From Flavimaribacter sediminis (GTDB taxonomy: Bacteria; Pseudomonadota; Alphaproteobacteria; Rhizobiales; Rhizobiaceae), in NCBI RefSeq assembly GCF_019492055.1, contig NZ_JAICBX010000005.1:186001-250000 (forward strand): a stretch of DNA of 64,000 nucleotides, given 5' to 3'. Position 1 is the stretch's first letter. Every line of letters begins with the position of its first letter. The notes under the pieces are model-generated. The model saw only the letters and a list, made by a program, of their open reading frames with translations, searched no databases and had not been told where the DNA came from. This document shows positions 33,973 through 43,315 of the stretch, in pieces. The translations under genes were made by a program, and so were the position numbers.

Positions 33973-34698
33973 ATGTCTGAACCCGAAACACCGACGCTCG
34001 ACGCCGATGCAATCGAAATCCTGAAAAAGGTCACGACCGCCACCCTGACGACGATCCTTTTGAAGAAGGGGTTGCGCAATGTCTGGATGCGCGGCGCGAT
34101 GCCGTTGCGACCCGACCAGGAACGCGTGGTGGGACCCGCTTTCACCTTTCGCTTCGTTCCGGCCCGCGAGGACCTGGCGACGCCGGCGAGCTGGGCCAGC
34201 CCGATCTCGACGCGGGCGGCGATCGAGGCGATGCCAGAGGGCGCCTTTGCGGTCATTGACGCCATGGGGATCGCCGACGCCGGCGTGTTTGGCGACATTC
34301 TATGCGCCCGCATGGTCAAGCGCCGGGCCGCCGGCATGGTGACCGACGGCGTGGTCCGCGATCTGGAAGGGGTCCTGGGAACCGGACTTCCCGTGTGGTG
34401 CCGGGGCGCCGCCGCGCCGCCCTCGGTGGCGGGCCTGACATTCGTCGGTTGGGAAGAAACCGTCGGCTGCGGCGGGGTCTGCGTGATCCCCGGCGACATC
34501 GTGGTGGCCGACAGGGACGGCGCGGTTCTGATCCCGAAAGCCTTTCTCGGCGACGTGCTGAAAGAAGCGCCCGAACAGGAGCGTCTGGAAGGCTGGATCG
34601 TGACGGAAGTCGAGCGCGGCGAAAAATTGCCGGGGCTCTATCCGATGAATGACGAAACCCGCGCGCGCTACGACGAATGGAAAAAAGGCCGGCAGTAG
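33973..34698 (+). CDS. RraA-family protein (HMG/CHA aldolase or oxaloacetate decarboxylase-like)
   Basis: A 241-residue RraA-fold protein. It has the substrate/metal region GAFAVIDAMGIADAGVFGDILCARMVKRRAAGMVTDGVVRDLEGV, including the G-x-x-D-G-x-x-R-D motif, and the closing segment CVIPGDIVVADRDGAVLIPK. In catalytic members the Asp and Arg bind Mg2+ and pyruvate or oxaloacetate-type substrates. ATG 33973 follows AGAGGAAC. RraA-family enzymes recur in sugar-acid and aromatic catabolic clusters as retro-aldolases or decarboxylases, which fits the UxaA and TRAP genes around it. Regulation of RNase E is unlikely in this context. Confidence 0.82.
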   Translation: MSEPETPTLDADAIEILKKVTTATLTTILLKKGLRNVWMRGAMPLRPDQERVVGPAFTFRFVPAREDLATPASWASPISTRAAIEAMPEGAFAVIDAMGIADAGVFGDILCARMVKRRAAGMVTDGVVRDLEGVLGTGLPVWCRGAAAPPSVAGLTFVGWEETVGCGGVCVIPGDIVVADRDGAVLIPKAFLGDVLKEAPEQERLEGWIVTEVERGEKLPGLYPMNDETRARYDEWKKGRQ

Positions 34699-35022
34699 CC
34701 GCTTCGCGCCGCAAGCTGACCCCACTGCCGGACATTAAACCTTCGTCGTAGACGGCTCTCGTTGCGGTTTTGGCGCCGCGCCTGCCGCAGCTTGCCCACG
34801 CCCGAACGAAGAACGGTAAAATGTCAGTAAAAATAAAGACCTGACGGCAATTCCGTCGGCGCAAACGCGTGATTGCAACAAATCTCAAGAATAACAAGCC
34901 TTTGCGCCGGACCGCGGATCCGACTTGCTTATTCTGCTTGAATCCCGATAGCTCCCTGCTAGTTTGCAGGACCGGGATGGCAAGCAAACAGAGAAATCCA
35001 TTCCTTGAAACGGGAGGCATCC
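34699..35022. other. Intergenic region upstream of TRAP operon
   Basis: 324 bp between the RraA-family gene and the TAXI receptor gene. No gene or repeat is visible. It is expected to carry the promoter of the TRAP operon; the ribosome-binding site GGGAGG lies at its end. Confidence 0.5.
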
Positions 35023-35982
35023 ATGAAACTACTGAAATCTATTGCATTTGCCGCAGCGCTCATCGCAACGCCGGCGCTTGCGCAGACGCAGCTTTCGATC
35101 GCGACCGGCGGCACCGGCGGCGTTTACTACCCGATGGGCGGCGGTCTGGCCGAAATCATCAACAAGCACGTTGAAGGCTACAACGCCACGGCGGAAGTCA
35201 CCGGCGCATCGGTCGAGAACATGGGTCTGATCGCAACCGGCGATGCGGATCTGGCGATTGGTCTGGCCGACACTGTGCAGCAGGCCTATTCGGGCACCGG
35301 TCGCTTCGACGGCCAGCAACTGCCGATGATCCGCGCGATCGGATCGCTCTACGCCAACATGGTGCAGATCGTGACGCTCGCCGATTCCGACGTCAAATCA
35401 ATCGAAGACATTCCCGGCAAGCGGGTCTCCGTCGGCGCGCCGGGTTCGGGCACCGAAGTCAATACAAAGACCCTTCTCGACGCCAACGGCATCTCCTTCG
35501 ACGACTTCACCGTCGAGCGGCTGAACTTCAACGAAACCGCAGACGCCCTGAACAATGGCGATATCGATGTCGGTTTCTGGAGCGTGGGCGCCCCGACATC
35601 GTCGATCCTCAACCTCGCCACGACCAACGATATCCGCATGATACCGCTCACCCAGGCGCAGATCGATGCGGCGGTCGGCCAGGATTCGGTCATGGCGCCG
35701 CTTGCCCTGCCGGCTGGCGTCTATAACAACGTGAGCGAAGAAACGCCGACAATCGGTGTTCCAAACGTTCTCGTCGTCTCGTCTGAAATGGACGAGGACG
35801 CGGTCTACGAGATCACCAAGGCGATGTACGAAAACATCAAGGAACTGCAGGCCGTGCATCCGGCGGCGAACGAAACAACCGTCGCCTTCACGATGGCTGC
35901 GACGCCTGTGCCCCTGCATCCCGGCGCTATCCGGTATTTCGAAGAAATCGGCGCCGAGATCCCCGCAAAACTGCGCCAGTGA
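35023..35982 (+). CDS. TAXI-family TRAP transporter substrate-binding protein
   Basis: A 319-residue periplasmic receptor with a signal peptide (MKLLKSIAFAAALIATPALAQ). The TAXI fold begins TQLSIATGGTGGVYYPMGGGLAEIINK, then GASVENMGLIATGDADLAIGLADTV, with the hinge segment GKRVSVGAPGSGTEVNTKTLLDANG. It captures a carboxylate or other small anion for the downstream permease. ATG 35023 has GGGAGG 5 nt upstream. Its stop overlaps the GTG start of the next gene. The substrate is unknown; sugar-acid uptake is suggested only by neighbours. Confidence 0.92.
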   Translation: MKLLKSIAFAAALIATPALAQTQLSIATGGTGGVYYPMGGGLAEIINKHVEGYNATAEVTGASVENMGLIATGDADLAIGLADTVQQAYSGTGRFDGQQLPMIRAIGSLYANMVQIVTLADSDVKSIEDIPGKRVSVGAPGSGTEVNTKTLLDANGISFDDFTVERLNFNETADALNNGDIDVGFWSVGAPTSSILNLATTNDIRMIPLTQAQIDAAVGQDSVMAPLALPAGVYNNVSEETPTIGVPNVLVVSSEMDEDAVYEITKAMYENIKELQAVHPAANETTVAFTMAATPVPLHPGAIRYFEEIGAEIPAKLRQ

Positions 35983-36446
35983 CACTGACGCTCAAAGGAG
36001 GGCTTCTGGCCCTCCTTCTTCTGTCGCAACCGGCCGCCGCAGGCATGCTGACCGCAACTCTGATCGATGGCGACGAAGTCGCGCGCCTGCCTGTGCCCGA
36101 AGGCGCAGGGTGGTGCGTTCTCTGGCGTCATTCCGTGCAGGGCTTCGAGGTCAAGGACTGCTACGAGAATCGCGCGGGCCACATGGTGCTCGTGCGATCG
36201 CACCAGCCGGATTTCGCGGCCGGGCTCGGGCATATGATCGGCCGGGGTCGACAGGTCTCGGACGGCGAAGGCGGCTACTGGATCGAGGATATCGACGAGC
36301 CGGTGCCGCAGGACTCCTACATTCTCAGACCCGGAAGCATGGCCGTGGATCACCGGCTGCGCGCGGAGTCGGGCGAGGTGTCGCTGTCGGCCCTCGCCGC
36401 GCACGCCCGGGTGCGCATAACGCTTGAACCCGGAGGCGGCGAATGA
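35979..36446 (+). CDS. DUF1850 domain protein of the TRAP operon
   Basis: A 155-residue protein with a hydrophobic, signal-like N-terminus (LKGGLLALLLLSQPAAAG). It has the DUF1850 landmarks WRHSVQGFEVKDCYEN and DSYILRPGSMAVDHRLR. Genes of this family commonly sit between the TAXI receptor and the fused permease, as here, with 4-bp overlaps on both sides (GTGA at the start, ATGA at the end). Function is not established; an accessory role in TAXI transport is inferred from the conserved position. Confidence 0.8.
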   Translation: MTLTLKGGLLALLLLSQPAAAGMLTATLIDGDEVARLPVPEGAGWCVLWRHSVQGFEVKDCYENRAGHMVLVRSHQPDFAAGLGHMIGRGRQVSDGEGGYWIEDIDEPVPQDSYILRPGSMAVDHRLRAESGEVSLSALAAHARVRITLEPGGGE

Positions 36447-38410
36447 GCGACGAAACGCATTACAGCCAGCCGAAGATTGTCCTTCGCGCAATCACCGTCG
36501 TTGGAATTCTGCTGTCGCTGTTCCAGCTCTACGCCTCGGGCATCCAGCCGCTTGGCCTGTTCATCCTGCGCCCGATCCATCTGGGTTTCATTCTCGTTCT
36601 GTGTTTCCTGATGCTGCCGGTCACCGGCGACCGGCCGCGCGGCGTTATTGGCTGGGCGATAGACGGACCGCTCATCCTGTGCGGCGTGCTTGCCGGCTAT
36701 TGGGTGCCGTCGCATATCGACATCATCGCAAACGCGATCATTCCCCGCCAGATCGACGTCATCGTCGGCATCATCACGGTTCTGGTGGTGCTTGAGGCGA
36801 CCCGCCGCGCCATCGGCATTGGACTGACGATCATCGGCGTCGTGTTCATCATTTACGCCTTTGCCGGCAACAGGGGCGAACTGCCCTGGCTCGCCGACTT
36901 CTTGCCCGGCATTCTCAATCACCGTGGCTATTCGATCGATCGCCTGGCTAGCCAGCTGACGCTGGGCGCGGAGGGCCTGTTCGGTCTGCCGATCGGCGTC
37001 GCGGCGACGTTCATCTTCGTTTTCGTGCTCTTTGGCGCCTTTCTCGAAGTCACTGGCGCCGGTAAATTCTTCATCGATCTCGCCTATGCGGCGACCGGAC
37101 GCCAGCGCGGCGGCCCTGCCAAGGCCGCGGTCATCGCCTCGGCCGGCATGGGGTCGATCAGCGGCTCGGCCATCGCCAATGTGGTGACCACGGGCGCTTT
37201 CACGATCCCGCTCATGAAGAAGCTGGGATACCGGCCTGCGCAGGCCGGAGGCATTGAAGCCGCCGCCTCGACCGGCGGCCAGATCATACCGCCGCTGATG
37301 GGCGCCGGCGCCTTCCTGGTCAGCGAATTCACGCGCATTCCCTACATCGAGATCGTCATGATCTCGATCTTCCCGGCGATCCTGTATTTTGGCTCGGTCT
37401 ACCTGCTCGTCCACATCGCGGCCGTCAAGCAGGGCATGGAGGGCATTCCGGCCGACGAATTGCCGCGGGTGCGCGACGTGCTGGCCGAAGGCTGGCATTT
37501 CCTGCTGCCGCTGATCGTGCTCATATGGCTGCTTGTGCTCGGCTATTCGCCGATGCGCGTCGGCTTTTACGCAATCCTTGCCGTCATCGCCGCCGCGGCA
37601 GTGCGGGGTTTGTACAACTACGTCACAAATGAACCGACGCTGGACGGTCTGGTCGCACTTTCAAAAGCCGGACTGATGAAGACGCTGGAAGCGCTCGAAC
37701 TCGGCGCGCGCAACGCAGTTCCCGTCTCAATGGCCTGCGCCGTGGCCGGCATCGTTGTTGGCGTGGTGGGGCTGACGGGACTTGGCCTGAAGTTCTCCGC
37801 CATGATGCTCGCCTTCTCGGGCGGCCACCTGCTCCTGGCGCTCATCCTGGTGGTGATCGCAAGTCTTATCCTCGGCATGGGCTTGCCGGTCACGGCCGCC
37901 TATATCGTGCTGATCATCCTGGTGGGCCCGGCGCTGACCAGCGAGTTCGGCGTGCCGCTGCTGATCGCACATCTCGTCGTCTTCTGGTGGAGCCAGGATT
38001 CCAACGTGACGCCCCCGGTGGCCCTTGCGGGATTCGCGGGGGCGGCGATCGCGAACGCCAGTCCGACGGAAACTTCCGTGCAGGCGTGGAAATATGCCAA
38101 AGGCCTGTATCTCATTCCGCTCTTCATGGTCTACAATCCGTCGATCATCGAAGGGGGGCCGCTGTTGCTGGTGCTGTGGAACGGCCTGATCGTGATACTG
38201 GCTCTGGCGGCCTTTGCGGCGGCGCTGGAGGCGTTCCTGTTTGGACCCATCCCCCTCTGGCAGCGCGCGCTGATCATTCCCGGAGTGATCGCCATTTTCT
38301 GGCAGTCGATACCGATCGAGGCGGCCGGCGCAGCGCTGATCGTCGTGCTGTTCGCCCTGAACTGGCTCAGCGCCCGAAAACAGGCCGGGCCGGTTCAATC
38401 TTCGACATAA
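36443..38410 (+). CDS. TRAP transporter fused permease (DctQ-DctM type)
   Basis: A 655-residue multi-spanning membrane protein. The N-terminal ~115 residues form a DctQ-like four-helix part fused to a DctM-type large permease. The latter is recognised by GAFLEVTGAGKFFIDLAYAATGRQRGGPAKAAVIASAGMGSISGSAIANVVTTGAFTIPLMKK, GGQIIPPLMGAGAFLV and the C-terminal QDSNVTPPVALAGFAGAAIANA. This fused form is typical of TAXI systems and uses a cation gradient. Translationally coupled to the DUF1850 gene. Confidence 0.93.
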   Translation: MSDETHYSQPKIVLRAITVVGILLSLFQLYASGIQPLGLFILRPIHLGFILVLCFLMLPVTGDRPRGVIGWAIDGPLILCGVLAGYWVPSHIDIIANAIIPRQIDVIVGIITVLVVLEATRRAIGIGLTIIGVVFIIYAFAGNRGELPWLADFLPGILNHRGYSIDRLASQLTLGAEGLFGLPIGVAATFIFVFVLFGAFLEVTGAGKFFIDLAYAATGRQRGGPAKAAVIASAGMGSISGSAIANVVTTGAFTIPLMKKLGYRPAQAGGIEAAASTGGQIIPPLMGAGAFLVSEFTRIPYIEIVMISIFPAILYFGSVYLLVHIAAVKQGMEGIPADELPRVRDVLAEGWHFLLPLIVLIWLLVLGYSPMRVGFYAILAVIAAAAVRGLYNYVTNEPTLDGLVALSKAGLMKTLEALELGARNAVPVSMACAVAGIVVGVVGLTGLGLKFSAMMLAFSGGHLLLALILVVIASLILGMGLPVTAAYIVLIILVGPALTSEFGVPLLIAHLVVFWWSQDSNVTPPVALAGFAGAAIANASPTETSVQAWKYAKGLYLIPLFMVYNPSIIEGGPLLLVLWNGLIVILALAAFAAALEAFLFGPIPLWQRALIIPGVIAIFWQSIPIEAAGAALIVVLFALNWLSARKQAGPVQSST

Positions 38411-38429
38411 ATTTCCGAAAGCCAGCTTG

Positions 38430-39008
38430 ATGGGAATCCTGACCTTCAGCCTAAACGTCACGTTGGACGGCTGTATCGACCACGAGGCGGGAATAGCCGA
38501 CGACGAGACACACGCCTTCTTCACCGATCTAATGAACGAGAACGGCGCGATGTTGTGGGGCCGCGTCACCTACGAAATGATGGAGAGCTACTGGCCTATG
38601 GTCGCTCGGGGCGAGGTGGACGCGCCGCCAGCGATGCGCGCGTGGGCGGACTACCTGGAGACCAAGCCGAAATACGTGGCGTCATCGACGCGAAAGGACT
38701 TCCCGTGGACCAACAGTCACCACCTCGAGGGTGATCTGAAATCGGGCGTGCAGAAACTGAAAGACGGGACCCCGGACGGCGTGCTCCTCGGCAGCGGCAA
38801 GCTCGCGGTTGGACTGGATCGACTGGATTTGATCGACGAGTACAAGTTCCTCGTCCACCCCAGGATCATCGGCCACGGCCCCAACCTTTACGAGATCGGC
38901 CTGCCGAGCCCGCGACATCTGGAGTTGGTCTCGTCGAGACCGCTGCAAAACGGCGTCGTTGCGATGCACTACCGGCGCGCGCAGACGAACAACGCAACGC
39001 CAGAGTAG
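38430..39008 (+). CDS. RibD C-terminal/dihydrofolate-reductase-like protein
   Basis: A 192-residue protein with the DHFR-like fold of RibD_C proteins: MGILTFSLNVTLDGCIDHE at the start, MLWGRVTYEMMESYWP (the G-R-x-T-Y/F signature), KYVASSTRKDFPW, and a late GVLLGSGKLAVGL with EYKFLVHPRIIGHGPNLY. Stand-alone members are NADPH-dependent reductases of unknown substrate. It starts 19 bp after the TRAP permease stop, so it may be co-transcribed, though the function is unrelated. Confidence 0.8.
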   Translation: MGILTFSLNVTLDGCIDHEAGIADDETHAFFTDLMNENGAMLWGRVTYEMMESYWPMVARGEVDAPPAMRAWADYLETKPKYVASSTRKDFPWTNSHHLEGDLKSGVQKLKDGTPDGVLLGSGKLAVGLDRLDLIDEYKFLVHPRIIGHGPNLYEIGLPSPRHLELVSSRPLQNGVVAMHYRRAQTNNATPE

Positions 39009-39027
39009 CTCATTTACAGCTCAACAG

Positions 39028-42000
39028 CTAATTGCCCATCTGGTTCAGCAGGTTCTTGATCAGGTCCCTCGGCTCATCGCCCGAGCCATCCTGCTTTTCC
39101 GGCAATACTGCGTCGAGGGCCTGGTCCGTCAAGCTTCGCTCGGGCTGCTGGACGGGTGCGTCGTTTGCAGACGCCGTGCGAAGCGGATTTGGCTGCGGGA
39201 TCGGTACGATCTCGATCGGCGGCACGAGTTCCGGGTTTTCCACCCCTGCAGTCGGATCCGGGCTGACGGCCTGCTCCTGTATCACCTGAGCATCGGATTG
39301 TCCGTCGCCGATCGGCAAAGCCGCCTGACGGTTCGTTCTTTCCTGCCGGTTTGAACCGCCCCTGTTAAGGACGCCCTGGAGCAGGGAATTGACCAGATCG
39401 CCGCTTTCGCCGGAGGTTTCTCCGGATGCGTTTCCGCCGCTGTTTCCGAGCTGCTGGATGACGCCTGTGATCACTTTGTCAGCGTCGGCGTTCTCCCCGC
39501 CGGTCAGGAGATTCGTTATGGAGCCGGCGTTTCCGGAGGCGCCGCCGGCAAGGCCGCCGACCAGGCTGCCGAGACCTGAAAGCGTCTGAAGGGCCTCAGC
39601 CGGATTGGAGAGAATATTGCTGATATCCGGATAAATGCGCGGGCCGGACAATGGGCCGTTGACGATGATCGGCATGCCGAGACCCGCCACGTCGAATTCA
39701 CCGCCCTGCCCATTGAGAGAACGCACGACCCGCGGGTTGAGGCGCATGTCGATGGTCTGATCCGCAAGATCGACCGAGCCCGTTCCATCCATGCGCACCA
39801 GCGGCCCAAGGAGTTTCAGATCCTCGGTTTTGGCAACGCCCTGGGCAACCGCGAAAGTCACCGAGAGTTCCGTGAATTCCGTCTTGTCTCCGGCGTCCTG
39901 CTGCGCGCTTCCGCTCGAAATCAGCGACTGGACATTGCTGAAGAGCTTGGCGACATCGACGCCGCGGATTGCGCCGTCGGAGAAGACAACGCGCGCTTCG
40001 CCGTCGAGCGAGCGCGCCAGAGCATAGGTGTCGCCGCCGGCCCCCTTGAGCGAGACAGCCGCGTCGAGCGCGCCCTCAAGCCGTGTAAATCCGGCCGCGT
40101 CGTCAAGAAACGGCATGGCGCTGACACTGACGAGCCTGGCGGCGATATCGACGGCCGGCGTCCCTGTGCCATCGGCGACGATCTCGGCGGAAACCGAACC
40201 GTCGTAAAAGCCTGCTTCCGGTACGGTGAGGCGCGCGACGCCGTTCTTGACCGACAGCGAAGCCGTTGCAGGCCCCGCCTTGACGTCGCCATATCCGATC
40301 CGTTCCGCCTTCAATGTTATGTCGGCGTCAAGATCGCGCAGCGCGGACAGGTCAACAGGAGTCGAGGATTGCGATGCGGGGGCCGAAGCGGAGTTCGAAC
40401 CGCCTGCGCCAGATTCATCACCTGCTCCGATCAGCTTGGCGAAATCCAGCGTGTCGACCGCGAGCGACGCCGTGATGGTGGTCTTTCCAGCCATGCTGAC
40501 GGATGCGCTGCCAGTCGCCGTCATGTCGTCCAGCGTGATCCGCGCATTTTCGAGCGACACCCGGTCGCTGCTTGCAGCGATGGCGCCGCTATAGGCAAAA
40601 CGACCGAGCGGCGTTCCAGGATCATTGTTGAGCCAGCGCAGAAGCCCGCTCAGCGACGCCGTCTCGATCGAGGCGTTACCGTTGGCGCTGCCGTCGAGAC
40701 CAACGGTTCCGGAAAAACGCGCATCGACCGGCGTTGACCTGACTTCGACTGTCAGCGGTCCCGGTTCACCGCTCAAAAGACCGGCCAGGGCGACTGATGT
40801 CGACAGCCCGACGGTCTCGCCATTCCAGTTCATCGTTCCGGACACATCGACGGGATTTGCGATATCCGACACTTCCGCCCTGATATTCAGCCCGGTTATG
40901 TTTTCCGCGCCCGGCCCGATCGCCGCCGCCAATTCGGGAACAACAGCCGCGCCGTCGGCGATCGTCACCACGCCCTTCATATTCACCGATTTGCGGATCG
41001 TGTCTTCATCCAGACCGTAGAAGGCATATTGCACGTCGGAACCGAGCCTGCCGGTCAGCGGCGCTGACACGCCCGCGAGCTGCATCAGGCTTGTAATGTC
41101 GATGCCTGTGATCGTCGCATAGCCACGGATCGCCGGCGTATCGGGATTGAAATCCGCCCGCACTCCAGCCTTGAGGCCGCCGCCGGCGACCTGCTGCGAG
41201 ACTACGGTCGCGTCCAACTCTCCATCGTTGAGCGTGGCCTGCACGGCGACGCCTTTCGCGACGGCGTCACCGGCCTTGACGGCTTCGGCCTGAAGGTCAA
41301 AATCCACATCAAACTGCCTGAGTGCGGAAAGGTCCGGCGCTCCACCGCCATTGCCTGCCGTGGCGTCCGTCGCCTCGCCTGCGCCGACTTCCGGTTCAAA
41401 GGCTGCATAGTCGAGCACGCCGGCCCTGATTCTGACGCTGACATGGTCACGGGCGCCGGGCGTGTAGGCCGCGTCCAGCCGCATCGGCTGGCCCGCGCTC
41501 ATGATCTCGCCGTCAGCGACCCGATAACTTCCATCCGCGGCCAACTGGATCGATCCCTTGGCGCTGACGCTTTCCACCGCCGGATGCGGCGGCGGCTGCA
41601 TTGTTCCGGAGAACGTGAATTGCGACGGCTGCCGGTTCAGAAGGTCGCGCAGAGAACCGATCTCGCCTTCGAACGTCATGGCTGTTCCATCGACCGTCCC
41701 GGAAAAGGCGAGCTTCGCCGGTTTCTCGATGCCGGGGACCGTCAGGTCCAGATTCAGGTCGCCGGCGACCTGCCGAACTCCGGCGCCGCTGTCTTCCAGC
41801 ACCTCGCCGTCGCGAATACGAAACCGATCGATCGCAAGTTTTTCGAGATAGCCGGCGGCCATTTCGAACACGTCTTCTTCCTGTCCGATCTGTGGCGCCT
41901 CCGCGGAAGATGGGGCCGCTGAATCGGATAGGGTGATTTGCGGTTTTTCGAGTTCGATTCCTGTGATCTGAATTCTGTCGGACAGCAGCGACATCACCCG

Positions 42001-42264
42001 AACGGAGGCGACCACCTTGCCGGCATTGGCGGCGAGCGCCTTGTCCGCCGAAAGGTAGGCGACGTCGTTTGCAACAATTCCGAAGTCGGGAAAGACGGAA
42101 AAACGGACCGGGCCGGCGAGCGTGATATCGGCGCCGGACGCCGACGACACCTGCCGCGCAAGCATGGTTCTGAGCGAATCCGCGCCGAAGGCGAGCGGCA
42201 GCAAGTAAATGACCGCAGCAAACAGAAGCGCCAGGGCCGCTATGGCCGCCAGGACCTTTCTCAT
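39028..42264 (-). CDS. AsmA-family protein (large, bridge-like lipid-transfer type)
   Basis: A 1078-residue protein with a single N-terminal membrane helix (VLAAIAALALLFAAVIYLLPLAF). The AsmA N-terminal domain follows: LRTMLARQVSSASGADITLAGPVRFSVFPDFGIVANDVAYLSAD, with LEKPQITL. It is repetitive and beta-rich throughout, and near the C-terminus has an AsmA_2 domain (TEFTELSVTFAVAQGVAKTEDLKLLGPLVRMDGTGSVDLADQTIDMRLNPRVV). The last ~170 residues are Gly/Asn/Pro/Gln-rich and probably disordered. AsmA-like proteins are anchored in the inner membrane, project into the periplasm and influence outer-membrane lipid homeostasis. It is transcribed alone. Confidence 0.88.
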   Translation of the reverse strand: MRKVLAAIAALALLFAAVIYLLPLAFGADSLRTMLARQVSSASGADITLAGPVRFSVFPDFGIVANDVAYLSADKALAANAGKVVASVRVMSLLSDRIQITGIELEKPQITLSDSAAPSSAEAPQIGQEEDVFEMAAGYLEKLAIDRFRIRDGEVLEDSGAGVRQVAGDLNLDLTVPGIEKPAKLAFSGTVDGTAMTFEGEIGSLRDLLNRQPSQFTFSGTMQPPPHPAVESVSAKGSIQLAADGSYRVADGEIMSAGQPMRLDAAYTPGARDHVSVRIRAGVLDYAAFEPEVGAGEATDATAGNGGGAPDLSALRQFDVDFDLQAEAVKAGDAVAKGVAVQATLNDGELDATVVSQQVAGGGLKAGVRADFNPDTPAIRGYATITGIDITSLMQLAGVSAPLTGRLGSDVQYAFYGLDEDTIRKSVNMKGVVTIADGAAVVPELAAAIGPGAENITGLNIRAEVSDIANPVDVSGTMNWNGETVGLSTSVALAGLLSGEPGPLTVEVRSTPVDARFSGTVGLDGSANGNASIETASLSGLLRWLNNDPGTPLGRFAYSGAIAASSDRVSLENARITLDDMTATGSASVSMAGKTTITASLAVDTLDFAKLIGAGDESGAGGSNSASAPASQSSTPVDLSALRDLDADITLKAERIGYGDVKAGPATASLSVKNGVARLTVPEAGFYDGSVSAEIVADGTGTPAVDIAARLVSVSAMPFLDDAAGFTRLEGALDAAVSLKGAGGDTYALARSLDGEARVVFSDGAIRGVDVAKLFSNVQSLISSGSAQQDAGDKTEFTELSVTFAVAQGVAKTEDLKLLGPLVRMDGTGSVDLADQTIDMRLNPRVVRSLNGQGGEFDVAGLGMPIIVNGPLSGPRIYPDISNILSNPAEALQTLSGLGSLVGGLAGGASGNAGSITNLLTGGENADADKVITGVIQQLGNSGGNASGETSGESGDLVNSLLQGVLNRGGSNRQERTNRQAALPIGDGQSDAQVIQEQAVSPDPTAGVENPELVPPIEIVPIPQPNPLRTASANDAPVQQPERSLTDQALDAVLPEKQDGSGDEPRDLIKNLLNQMGN

Positions 42265-42524
42265 GGTCGCAGTTCTCCCCGGGCTTCTCCCTCAGTAACA
42301 GTGCGTATTGTTCCTGCGCCCGGCCGTCAGGAGCGAATCACCGCCGCACCGATAGCCGATTATTACCCGAAACCAGGTTGCGGCGAAACAAAACCCAACC
42401 CCGCCGCATAAAAGCAATCGAATAGACTACCAATGCGGCAGGGTATTTTATCAATGAATATCAGTATGTTTGCGGAACCACTTGAAAGGCTGATTCTGTT
42501 ACTTCGCAGATTCGATCAAGTCTT

Positions 42525-43175
42525 TCACGCGGCCCCTGCGGCCTCTTCATCGTGCGCAGCAGCCATAATTTCGTCTTCTTCCGCCACCTTGCGGAAGGAT
42601 GGTCGTGATGTGGTTTTCTCGATATAGGCGTCGAAAACCGGTGTCCTGGGCACAAGTCCGAAACCCGTCATCAGGCGGAGCGCCCCACCCCAGAGAAGGT
42701 CCGCCGCGGTGAAACGGTCGCCAGCCATGAACGCCTGCGCGGACAGGTTGGACTGGATGGCGTCAATGACGGTTTCAAAACTGCCGTAGGCCGAACGGCT
42801 GGCGGGCGGCGGTTCACGGCCCATGGACTTGTCGATCAGGGCCGGTTCGAAGCATGACGAGTAGAAAACGATCCAGCGCAGAAACGCGCCCCGGTCCGGT
42901 TCGCCGATCGCCAGCGCCAATCCCGCGTCCGGAAAGGCGTCCGCCAGATAGATGTAGATCGCGGATTGCTCCGTCACCAGGGCGTCGCCGTGACGGATCG
43001 CCGGCACCTTGCCAAGAGGATTGATCACGAGATAGTCGGGCGCCCGCTGCTCGCCCTTCGCCATATTGAGGGCGTGAAGATCGTAAGGCGCCCCCAGTTC
43101 CTCAAGAAGGACGCGAACGCCCTTCGCGCGGGTCCGTGGCGAATAGTAGAGCGTTACCCTGTCTGAAGCTGTCAT
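42525..43175 (-). CDS. Glutathione S-transferase
   Basis: A 216-residue cytosolic GST. The N-terminal thioredoxin-like domain (VTLYYSPRTRAKGVRVLLEELG, NPLGKVPAIRHGDALVTEQSAIYIYLAD with the cis-Pro and E-S glutathione site) is followed by the helical domain with FMAGDRFTAADLLWGGAL. A Ser/Tyr-type active site is suggested by YYSPRT. ATG 43175 is chosen; the open frame runs further upstream without family character. It is divergent from the aldo/keto reductase gene with a 140-bp gap, so the two may share a regulatory region. Confidence 0.87.
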   Translation of the reverse strand: MTASDRVTLYYSPRTRAKGVRVLLEELGAPYDLHALNMAKGEQRAPDYLVINPLGKVPAIRHGDALVTEQSAIYIYLADAFPDAGLALAIGEPDRGAFLRWIVFYSSCFEPALIDKSMGREPPPASRSAYGSFETVIDAIQSNLSAQAFMAGDRFTAADLLWGGALRLMTGFGLVPRTPVFDAYIEKTTSRPSFRKVAEEDEIMAAAHDEEAAGAA

Positions 43176-43315
43176 GAAAATCTCCAATGGCTGAAGGATC
43201 CGGCAATTGAATTTCGCGCATCCATAACAGTCAGAATGTGTCTGACATGATAAAAGCAATAGACAGACAATTTGTAGCAGCAACAAAAATGCCGCATTCG
43301 AACGGAGTTCGCCAG

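Noticed and set aside
36350-37498. 382-codon antisense frame over the TRAP permease
   Set aside because: Charged low-complexity translation opposite a strongly supported membrane protein; shadow frame.
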